In this document: one piece after another, positions 14,741 to 20,621 of the stretch
Position numbering within the stretch: position 1 is the first letter of the stretch
How the letters are laid out: each line of letters opens with the position of its first letter
Origin: Firmicutes bacterium UBA5449
GTDB taxonomy: Bacteria > Bacillota > SHA-98 > UBA4971
DNA: 20,621 nt
Reading direction: 5' to 3'
Assembly (NCBI GenBank): GCA_002424305.1
Contig: DIQZ01000017.1
Location: 9,667-30,287, forward strand
Notes under the pieces: generated by a model
Told to the model about the DNA's origin: nothing
The model's database searches: none
What the model saw: the letters and a program-made list of their open reading frames with translations, nothing else
Made by a program: the position numbers and the translations under genes

Positions 14741-15360
14741 GATGATTCCTTGCGGTTTTGTGTTTCCGGTTCTTGAAAGACACTTACTATTCTTTCTATA
14801 TTCGGCATAGCGAAACTCCTAAAGTCCCCGGGCTTTTGAGAAGAAATCCAGTTGAATGAGGAGTGTAATATGCTGCTTGTTAGCATGTTTGCGATAAATC
14901 CACTATCGTAAGCGTCAGTAATTTCGCCCTTGTCTTGCCCTTCCTTAATACACTGTCTTGTGAGTTTCGCCATTATAAAATCGTTAAGATGAAAAAACCT
15001 ACCCTTTGTCTTTAGCTCAATCACAAATACCCTTGAAACAAACTCCTTGCCCTTCTTATCAAAATATTGAAACTGAAATCCCAGAAATTCATGCAGTTTC
15101 TCAATTGCTGATTCCGGAGTCAGAGAGTTATAGTATTCAAGCAGGTCTTTAGTCTCCTCTGCCAGGACTTCAATTAATATGTCCTGCTTCGACTTGAAAT
15201 AATGATAGAACGCTCCGTTTGATATGTTCGCTCTTTCGCAAATGTCATTAATCGTGGTTTTTTCATACCCGTTTTCTTCAAAGAGCTCTAATACCACATC
15301 CAGAATCTTCTCTTTTGCTTTCATTCCCTTGACTGTCTTGGGATTCCTGGTTCTAATCAT
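14737..15360 (-). CDS. TetR/AcrR-family transcriptional regulator
   Basis: A 207-aa one-component regulator. The start at 15360 is chosen from AGAGGG six bases upstream and family length; an in-frame start at 15459 would add 33 residues with no family character and run into the promoter region. The TetR N-terminal DNA-binding domain spans about residues 14-62, with the helix-turn-helix TTINDICERANISNGAFYHYF and the usual KSKQDIL after it. The remaining all-helical part is the ligand and dimer domain. It is divergent from the DUF362/MoaD/AOR operon with a 237-bp gap holding several dyads, so it most likely represses that operon and itself. The ligand is unknown; aldehydes, acyl-CoAs or related hydrophobic molecules would suit an AOR operon but this is a guess. 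Confidence 0.92.
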   Translation of the reverse strand: MIRTRNPKTVKGMKAKEKILDVVLELFEENGYEKTTINDICERANISNGAFYHYFKSKQDILIEVLAEETKDLLEYYNSLTPESAIEKLHEFLGFQFQYFDKKGKEFVSRVFVIELKTKGRFFHLNDFIMAKLTRQCIKEGQDKGEITDAYDSGFIANMLTSSILHSSFNWISSQKPGDFRSFAMPNIERIVSVFQEPETQNRKESS

Positions 15361-15433
15361 AAATATCCCTCTATTACTACCTACGGTTTTCTTTTGCTCC
15401 GTGTTTTTACCCAACTTCGGAAAGCGCCTATTT

Positions 15434-15454
15434 ACATCTGTTAGACAGTAATGT
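15434..15454. promoter_or_regulatory. Candidate TetR operator (upstream dyad)
   Basis: Imperfect dyad ACATCTGT-TAG-ACAGTAATGT centred at 15443; the inner CTGT/ACAG and outer ACAT/ATGT pairs match with a small offset. It covers the -10 of the putative tetR promoter and contains a TCTGTT half-site also found at 15514-15519. Confidence 0.45.
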
Positions 15455-15472
15455 GTCATTTAGTGTTGACAA
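15445..15472 (-). promoter_or_regulatory. Possible tetR promoter sharing its -35 with the divergent operon
   Basis: On the minus strand TTGTCA (15472-15467), 16 nt, TACTGT (15450-15445). The -35 box overlaps that of the plus-strand promoter because the sequence there is nearly palindromic. A moderate match. Confidence 0.45.
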
Positions 15473-15494
15473 GTTGCCATAAGCATCTTACAAT
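15466..15494 (+). promoter_or_regulatory. Sigma-A promoter of the DUF362-MoaD-AOR operon
   Basis: TTGACA (15466-15471), exactly 17 nt, TACAAT (15489-15494), five of six at the -10. The start point would be near 15501, giving a leader of about 97 nt. Confidence 0.85.
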
Positions 15495-15501
15495 AAAATA
15501 C

Positions 15502-15519
15502 AACAGAGTGCAATCTGTT
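15502..15519 (+). promoter_or_regulatory. Perfect dyad at the operon's transcription start (TetR operator or 5' hairpin)
   Basis: AACAGA-N6-TCTGTT, six perfect pairs, located at about +1 to +19 and followed by T's (15520-15522). As DNA it is an ideal repressor site; as RNA it would be a short hairpin with a U-tail. The half-site recurs at 15437-15442 beside the tetR promoter, favouring the operator reading. Confidence 0.5.
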
Positions 15520-15597
15520 TTTGGGTAATGCCCTTCTTTGTAGTATGACACTTCATCTCATTGATGTGTTTACATCTCTTTGTTTGGGGAGGATAGC

Positions 15598-15828
15598 ATG
15601 AATAATCCGCTCGTACACAAAACACTGGTAGCAGTTATCTGGCTTGCGTCATTGTATCTCGGGATTTCTAAGGGTGCCTGGCTTCTTGCAGTTGCCATTG
15701 CCGTGCTCCACACAGTCGAAGTTTTCACAAAAGGTATCAGTGCCGGAACAAAAGCAGGTAAATCCAAACTGTATTCTGCCGTCATGACACTTATCTTTGG
15801 CTACGCCTGGTGGAAGTTTATCATTTAG
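15598..15828 (+). CDS. Small membrane protein of unknown function
   Basis: A 76-aa protein and the first gene of the AOR operon. The ATG at 15598 follows GGGGAGG by five bases; an in-frame start six codons earlier is not supported. It is almost entirely hydrophobic: segments at about 9-24, 27-43 and 58-75, joined by a short basic loop (about 45-57: KGISAGTKAGKSK) with the loop probably cytoplasmic. It ends in WWKFII. No catalytic or metal-binding motif is visible. It precedes the DUF362 gene by 16 bp, so the two are coexpressed. It could anchor the operon's products at the membrane or assist import, but nothing in the sequence says which. Family not recognised. Confidence 0.75.
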   Translation: MNNPLVHKTLVAVIWLASLYLGISKGAWLLAVAIAVLHTVEVFTKGISAGTKAGKSKLYSAVMTLIFGYAWWKFII

Positions 15829-15844
15829 AAACGGGGGATTGACA

Positions 15845-17491
15845 ATGAATGCGGAAAGCTATGTTGTCATTACAGAGGCTCCGGATAGTGACTACTTAAA
15901 GGATTATGTGACTCTGCCCAAGAACTACGGCACACCTGAGTATTTCTCCAGAGAAGATATCCTTGCCATTAGAACCGCTGTCTTTAAGAATCTGACTACC
16001 CTCGATAAACACACCGAGTTCACAAAAGCTATTAGAGGCAAGAAAGTAATAGTAAAGCCAAACCTGGTATCAGTGTACCACAAGATTGGCTTTAGAGACC
16101 CTGATTATCCTCAATCAACAGATCCAAGAGTGCTGGACTCAATTATCGAATTCATCCGGCAATACACTACTGATATTGTCATAGCTGAAAGCTCAGGAAG
16201 GGGTATGCCTACAAGGGCCTCGTTTGCAGTCTCCGGCATTGACAGACTGGCCAAACACAGGAATGCAAGACTTTTGCCCCTGGAAGAGCAGCCTTTAGAT
16301 AGGTATATTCTACCCAAGGCCCAAGTGATGAAAGACATATGTATACCGAGGATATTCAGTGAAGTCGTCCGGGGAGAAGCGTTCTACATATCTGTACCAA
16401 AGCTCAAAACCAACCTCTACACCGGAGTTACATTAGGCTTTAAGAATGCCATGGGAACAATCCCATACAACCTGAGGCAGAAGAACCATAATTACATGAT
16501 CAACAAGAAACTTGTGGATATGTTGTTTTTATTCAAACCGGATCTGGTGATTATCGATGGTATTGTCGGAGGCGAAGGCAATACTCCTGCACCCATCGAT
16601 CCTGTTCCCTCTAGGGTCATAATAAGCGGTAACAACGGTGTTGAAACTGATAGAGTCGCCACAAGGATGATGGGATTCGACCCTGATGAGATACCTCTGA
16701 TGGTAGAAGCCAGGCAAATGGGGTTTGGATGTGACAACGTAGAAATTATCGGCGAAGAGAAGGTTATTCCCTTTAGGAGGCCTGACGTTTCACTACACAG
16801 TGAAAGGTTTAAGACGCAATTTCCCAATGTCAAGTTCTTAGTAGGTCACATGAAGAATAACGCTCCTGACATTTCCGATGTGAATAGGGTAACACCGGAT
16901 GTAGTGCAAAAAATCACCGATGCGTGTATGGGCGGGTGCTTGCCTTGTCTCAGACAGGCTTTTGAATTCGTCTATTATGAGGGAGTCCGATGTGACTTCC
17001 AAATGGTAGTTGTTATGGGAACAGGGGTACGAGTAAACGGTGCCACTTATTACTTTGATGAGACAGGGAAAGCCTATACTACTAAAGACATAAAAGAAAT
17101 GAAAGTTAAGAAACTGGGAATGGGCTCTTGCACCTCTCATCTTAAAGATGATGTTGATTTGCACATCGGCGGTTGCATGCCGAGACCTAATGAACCTCAT
17201 ATGGCTATCCATAAGCTAATACGTCAAGGTTGCGCCATTCAATCTCTCAAAAACAGGCAGTTGGCAAAGCTGCTCTACGCAATGATAAAAACACGCAAAG
17301 AGAGAATCAAGCGGATAAAGAACGGAGAATGGGTTGACTGCATCCCTGATTTCTATGATGACAGTATCACTAAGGTGCCAACTTTAGGTGATGAGGATAT
17401 GAAGAAGGATTTCATTCCTTGGCCTATGCCTGAAATGAAAGGTGAAACTAAGAGAATAATCTTAGACGATGTCAAGAAACACTCATTCTAG
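15845..17491 (+). CDS. DUF362-domain protein with Cys-rich C-terminal half
   Basis: A cytoplasmic 548-aa protein without signal peptide or membrane helix. The ATG at 15845 has GGGGG seven bases upstream; a start 16 codons earlier overlaps the preceding gene and lacks support. Residues about 66-300 fit DUF362: KKVIVKPNLV (66-75), IVIAESSGRG, SVPKLKTN then FKNAMGTIP (199-207), and DGIVGGEGNTPAP (238-250). The rest is beyond the usual domain and contains C361, C365, C368 (CMGGCLPC), C383, C429 and C444 in an arrangement that could bind iron-sulfur or another metal. The block HIGGCMPRPNEP (440-451) is loosely like the Cys-Pro-rich segment of NuoB-type proteins. Function unknown. Its place between a membrane protein and MoaD/AOR genes suggests a role in cofactor or electron supply for the AOR-like enzyme. 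Confidence 0.85.
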   Translation: MNAESYVVITEAPDSDYLKDYVTLPKNYGTPEYFSREDILAIRTAVFKNLTTLDKHTEFTKAIRGKKVIVKPNLVSVYHKIGFRDPDYPQSTDPRVLDSIIEFIRQYTTDIVIAESSGRGMPTRASFAVSGIDRLAKHRNARLLPLEEQPLDRYILPKAQVMKDICIPRIFSEVVRGEAFYISVPKLKTNLYTGVTLGFKNAMGTIPYNLRQKNHNYMINKKLVDMLFLFKPDLVIIDGIVGGEGNTPAPIDPVPSRVIISGNNGVETDRVATRMMGFDPDEIPLMVEARQMGFGCDNVEIIGEEKVIPFRRPDVSLHSERFKTQFPNVKFLVGHMKNNAPDISDVNRVTPDVVQKITDACMGGCLPCLRQAFEFVYYEGVRCDFQMVVVMGTGVRVNGATYYFDETGKAYTTKDIKEMKVKKLGMGSCTSHLKDDVDLHIGGCMPRPNEPHMAIHKLIRQGCAIQSLKNRQLAKLLYAMIKTRKERIKRIKNGEWVDCIPDFYDDSITKVPTLGDEDMKKDFIPWPMPEMKGETKRIILDDVKKHSF

Positions 17492-17504
17492 CCGGGAGAT
17501 TCTC

Positions 17505-17738
17505 ATGAAAGTCAAGGTTTATGCACCTGCCTTCTGTAGCTTTGATCATCTGGATGATGACAATGTCATGGAATTGCCGGAAGGCGCAACTCTAAATGAT
17601 GTCTTTCAACGTCTCAAAATACCCTTACCACTACGGCTTTTTCCCATATATACCGTGAATTACGAGAAAGCCTATTTAGGCACGCGACTGAAGGATGGAG
17701 ATGTAGTCAGCTTTTTGACCCCATTAGCAGGGGGGTAG
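17505..17738 (+). CDS. ThiS/MoaD-family sulfur carrier
   Basis: A 77-aa ubiquitin-fold protein ending in Gly-Gly (LTPLAGG), the residue pair that is adenylated and thiocarboxylated when such carriers deliver sulfur. Other family marks are ELPEGATLNDVFQRL (about 23-37) and LKDGDVVSFLTPLAGG-type ending (62-77). The ATG at 17505 follows CGGGAGA by five bases; the preceding stop is 13 bp upstream. Being directly before an AOR-family gene, it most likely serves the dithiolene sulfur of the metal-binding pterin, as a dedicated MoaD copy. A thiamin role (ThiS) is less likely because no thiamin gene is near. Confidence 0.9.
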   Translation: MKVKVYAPAFCSFDHLDDDNVMELPEGATLNDVFQRLKIPLPLRLFPIYTVNYEKAYLGTRLKDGDVVSFLTPLAGG

Positions 17739-17764
17739 TTTCTTTGGAAACCAGGAGGGTTCAA

Positions 17765-19744
17765 ATGAAGGGATATACCGGCAAGATCTTATTCGTTGAT
17801 TTATCCACCGGCAGAATCACAGATGAATCTATACCGGATGAGGTCTATGAAAACTTCCTATCCGGGGTCGGGTTAGGATGCTATGTTTTGCATAAAAGGA
17901 TACCAGAAGGAGCCAACCCCTTGGGCCCTGATAATGTGCTGGGTTTTGTCAGCGGATTGCTTACAGGCACAGGGAGTGTCATGACAGGCAGATGGATGGC
18001 TGTGGCGAAATCTCCGTTGACCGGAGGTTGGGGGGACGCTAATTGCGGTGGGACATTCTCTCCGGCAATAAAACGATGTGGCTATGACGGGATATTCTTC
18101 CAAGGCATTTCCAACAAACCTGTGTACTTATACGTCGACAGCCACAAGGCTGAATTGAGAGACGCTACGCATGTATGGGGACAAGACGCAGTTGAAGCAG
18201 AAAATACACTGGAAGAAGAGTGCGCCTCAGCAGGAAAAAGGCCAAAGATAGCCGTGATTGGCACCTCAGGAGAGAAGCAATCTCTTATCTCCGGTATATG
18301 TAATGACCGAGGCAGAATTGCTGCAAGGTCAGGCCTAGGCGCAGTCATGGGCTCAAAGAGACTTAAAGCGGTGGTTCTTGCGGGAAATCACAGGACAAAG
18401 TGTGAGAATCCCGAACTTATGAAAGCCATCAGCAAAGAGTTTACAAGCAAAGTGAAGAAAATGAACATACCACGCTTTCTGTCCGGACGGCTATTGGAGC
18501 CTGCAGGCAAGCTACTCAGCAAGATGAAAAGCGTAGCTGTTCCTGACGGCATTATGGCTGCCGGAATCCTCAAAAAATGGGGAACCGGATTTAACAATGT
18601 AATGGGTATAGTCAACGGTGATACACCGATAAGAAACTGGAATGGCTCTGTGCTGAACTTCACCAAATCAAGATATAGAAATTTAGGGCCTGACCTGCTA
18701 GAGAAAAGAGAGGTCAAGAAGTACTCTTGTTATTCCTGCGTAGTAGGATGTGGCAGCGTTTGCAGGATAGATGATATCACAGACGGCAACTTTCGAGAAA
18801 CCCACAGACCGGAATACGAAACAGTCTCCGCTTTTGGGAGTTTACTGCTAAACGGAGACCTGGATTCAATTCTCTACATAAATGAGCTGTTGAACAGGGC
18901 AGGTATGGACAGTATCTCAGCAGGCCATGCCGTAGCATTTGCAATCGAGTGTTTCGAGAATGGAATCTTGACAAACAACGATACTGACGGCCTGGAACTT
19001 GCCTGGGGTGACGCAGAAGCCATTATCAAATTGGTCAAGCAAATGATCAATCGGGAAGGAATCGGTAATTTGCTGGCGGACGGGGTGAGAGTCGCTTCGC
19101 GGAAGATCGGTAAGGGATCTGAAAAATATGCACTCCATGTAGGCGGACAAGAGCCTGGCCTCCACGACTCCAGATTCGATCCGATGATGGGAGTCCATTA
19201 CTGTGCTGACCCTACCCCCGGTAAACACACTATTGGTTGCTTTCAGTATTACAATTATGTTCAACTATGGAATGAAGTCTCGTGGGCGCCCAAGGTATCG
19301 ATGTACCCTAAAGACAAAGAATACCTGGCCTCTCGCGAGAATGCAACTAAAAGTGTGGCAATATCATGCTATAAGCAGGTAATTGACGGTGTAGGGGGAT
19401 GTCTGTTTGCCATGACAATGGGGGTTCACAACTGGAACCCATTTAGGATGTTAAATGCTGCCACCAATTGGAACAAGACTGCCGATGAATACCTGGAGAT
19501 CGGAATGCGGATTCAGACTCTAAGACAGCTTTTCAACGTCAGAGAAGGTATTGATCCGAAAGGGAATAAGGCACACCCGAGAATGTCGGGAAATCCACCT
19601 TTAAGTGACGGACCCTTAAAGGGAAAGACTGTTCCCATTCGGGATATGGTAGCCATGTACTGGGAACATATGGGTTGGGATAGTGAAACAGGAATTCCCA
19701 CCGAGGAGACAGTGGCAAAGCTTGGCCTCGCTGATTTTTCTTAG
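17765..19744 (+). CDS. Aldehyde:ferredoxin oxidoreductase (AOR) family tungsto/molybdoenzyme
   Basis: A 659-aa cytoplasmic enzyme holding a bis-pterin tungsten or molybdenum centre and one [4Fe-4S] cluster. The start ATG at 17765 follows AGGAGGG by five bases; the in-frame ATG at 17744 is weaker. The N-terminal AOR domain (1-205) opens GYTGKILFVDLSTG and has the pterin-contact stretch TGRWMAVAKSPLTGGWGDAN. Cluster ligands are C322-x2-C325-x3-C329 and C546 (GVGGCLFA), as in Pyrococcus AOR. GMDSISAG (380-387) and the ending GWDSETGIPTEETVAKLGL are family standard. Known members oxidise aldehydes to acids with ferredoxin or act as related reductases; the substrate here is unknown. Last gene of its operon, it meets truA tail-to-tail with a 5-bp gap. 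Confidence 0.94.
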   Translation: MKGYTGKILFVDLSTGRITDESIPDEVYENFLSGVGLGCYVLHKRIPEGANPLGPDNVLGFVSGLLTGTGSVMTGRWMAVAKSPLTGGWGDANCGGTFSPAIKRCGYDGIFFQGISNKPVYLYVDSHKAELRDATHVWGQDAVEAENTLEEECASAGKRPKIAVIGTSGEKQSLISGICNDRGRIAARSGLGAVMGSKRLKAVVLAGNHRTKCENPELMKAISKEFTSKVKKMNIPRFLSGRLLEPAGKLLSKMKSVAVPDGIMAAGILKKWGTGFNNVMGIVNGDTPIRNWNGSVLNFTKSRYRNLGPDLLEKREVKKYSCYSCVVGCGSVCRIDDITDGNFRETHRPEYETVSAFGSLLLNGDLDSILYINELLNRAGMDSISAGHAVAFAIECFENGILTNNDTDGLELAWGDAEAIIKLVKQMINREGIGNLLADGVRVASRKIGKGSEKYALHVGGQEPGLHDSRFDPMMGVHYCADPTPGKHTIGCFQYYNYVQLWNEVSWAPKVSMYPKDKEYLASRENATKSVAISCYKQVIDGVGGCLFAMTMGVHNWNPFRMLNAATNWNKTADEYLEIGMRIQTLRQLFNVREGIDPKGNKAHPRMSGNPPLSDGPLKGKTVPIRDMVAMYWEHMGWDSETGIPTEETVAKLGLADFS

Positions 19745-19749
19745 TGCGA

Positions 19750-20532
19750 CTACTGCAAGTTACTGTCGTTGCCATATTCAACCCTAATGAGGCAAAGACC
19801 ACGAGCAGGGGCTGTAGGACCTGCAAGCCTCCTATCCCCTGCATCCCTTATATATCGGACGTCTTCGGATGCAATCTTCCCGCGCCCGACTTCAAGAAGC
19901 GTCCCTACGACTATCCTTACCATGTTGTACAGAAAACCATCAGCCTCAACTAAGATTCGCAGGATTGGGTCATCGCATGTTTTGATCTCAAGTCCCCTGA
20001 CATTACGAGTGAATGTCTTTGCGCTTCCGCCTGAGGACACAAACGAACGAAAGTCATGTATTCCTACTAAAAACCCGGCAGCTATCCTCATTTCTTCTAA
20101 GTCCAACGGAATACTCAAGTGATAAGTGAAGTTGCGGGTAAACACTGATGGAACCCGCCTGGTATCTATTGAGTACTCATATGTCTTCCAGCGTGCGTCA
20201 TACCTCGCATGAAACTCCCAAGGGACTTCCTCTGAAGATATGATACGAATATCCCTGGGTAACACACTGTTTAGGGCAGGCACAAACTTTTCTGCAGACA
20301 TCCCTGAACATGTTCGAAAATTCACGACTTGTCCAATAGCATGTGCACCTGCATCAGTACGCCCTGCCGCTGTCACATGTGAGTACATTTTGGTAATAGC
20401 CTCAATAGCAGCCTCTAACTTAGCCTGGATAGTAGGAACGCCTACTTGGCGTTGAAATCCGCAGTATCTGGTTCCGTCATACTCCAGAACCAGCTTGACA
20501 TTTCTTGAGCCCTCCCTATTGCAAGCTTCCAT
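19750..20532 (-). CDS. truA: tRNA pseudouridine(38-40) synthase
   Basis: Converts uridine to pseudouridine in the anticodon arm (positions 38-40) of many tRNAs. The protein is 260 aa, normal for TruA. The catalytic Asp is D60 in AAGRTDAGAHAIGQV. KLVLEYDGTRYCGFQRQ (about 13-29) and the C-terminal GFLYNMVRIVVGTLLEVGRGK block are diagnostic. The ATG at 20532 is kept because no other in-frame start lies before the conserved region, although its Shine-Dalgarno (GGCGG) is weak and about ten codons precede the usual family start. In many Firmicutes truA is followed at once by rplM; here it is 5 kb away with the AOR cassette between, and its stop is 5 bp from the AOR stop. Confidence 0.96.
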   Translation of the reverse strand: MEACNREGSRNVKLVLEYDGTRYCGFQRQVGVPTIQAKLEAAIEAITKMYSHVTAAGRTDAGAHAIGQVVNFRTCSGMSAEKFVPALNSVLPRDIRIISSEEVPWEFHARYDARWKTYEYSIDTRRVPSVFTRNFTYHLSIPLDLEEMRIAAGFLVGIHDFRSFVSSGGSAKTFTRNVRGLEIKTCDDPILRILVEADGFLYNMVRIVVGTLLEVGRGKIASEDVRYIRDAGDRRLAGPTAPARGLCLIRVEYGNDSNLQ

Positions 20533-20621
20533 TATCAGACCGCCTGTTCACTCCTGCTTACTGACGTAAGCACCACGTACTTACCGATTGTTGCTTATTG
20601 CCTTGATACCCCGATGCTCCC

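Noticed and set aside
15361..15459. N-terminal extension of TetR from 15459
   Set aside because: Not family-like, and it overlaps the promoter and operator region.
20595..20621. Possible end of a minus-strand gene upstream of truA (eight codons then TAA)
   Set aside because: Too short to support; ecfT often lies there in Firmicutes but nothing in these bases identifies it.

Overview
The window looks like a chromosomal segment of a spore-forming, double-membraned (diderm) member of the Firmicutes/Bacillota, possibly related to the Limnochordia. This placement is inferred, not proven. It rests on three things seen together: Firmicute-type genes and signals (truA / rplM-rpsI neighbourhood, consensus sigma-A promoters, strong Shine-Dalgarno sites, frequent TTG/GTG starts), a CwlD-like amidase carrying a GerMN domain (a sporulation/germination signature), and two secreted beta-rich proteins that end in Phe like outer-membrane beta-barrels.

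Left part (1-6338, minus strand). A LacI-family repressor, a MalE-like sugar-binding protein and a MalF-like permease (cut by the window edge) form a sugar-uptake operon. It is driven by a perfect consensus promoter (3597-3625) with a likely LacI operator just downstream, and a second palindrome lies before the binding-protein gene. Upstream are a 493-aa porin-like protein with four tandem stop codons and a double-hairpin terminator, a 560-bp gene-free region, and a 177-aa second barrel-like protein.

Middle part (6534-13525). A plus-strand 4Fe-4S ferredoxin overlaps tail-to-tail with a minus-strand run of genes. In transcription order these are a membrane-anchored protein of unknown function, a crotonase-family enzyme, NAD synthetase (nadE), an RsmC/YbxB-like rRNA methyltransferase, the CwlD-GerMN amidase, a MEMO/LigB-AMMECR1 fusion and its radical SAM partner (the AmmeMemoRadiSam set, whose function is not established).

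Right part (13655-20532). rplM-rpsI form a short operon with an excellent promoter overlapping the tetR stop codon, a hairpin at the very 5' end of the mRNA, and an intrinsic terminator. In many Firmicutes truA sits directly before rplM. Here a 5-kb cassette separates them: a divergent TetR regulator and a plus-strand operon of a 76-aa membrane protein, a 548-aa DUF362 protein with a Cys-rich C-terminal half, a ThiS/MoaD-like sulfur carrier ending in Gly-Gly, and a tungsten/molybdopterin aldehyde:ferredoxin oxidoreductase (AOR) family enzyme. The tetR/operon intergenic region carries overlapping divergent promoters and several dyads. This cassette is the best candidate for an undescribed system: an inducible tungstoenzyme with a dedicated pterin sulfur carrier, a possible metal/Fe-S accessory protein and a small membrane partner. 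No tRNA, rRNA, CRISPR array, insertion sequence or phage gene was seen.
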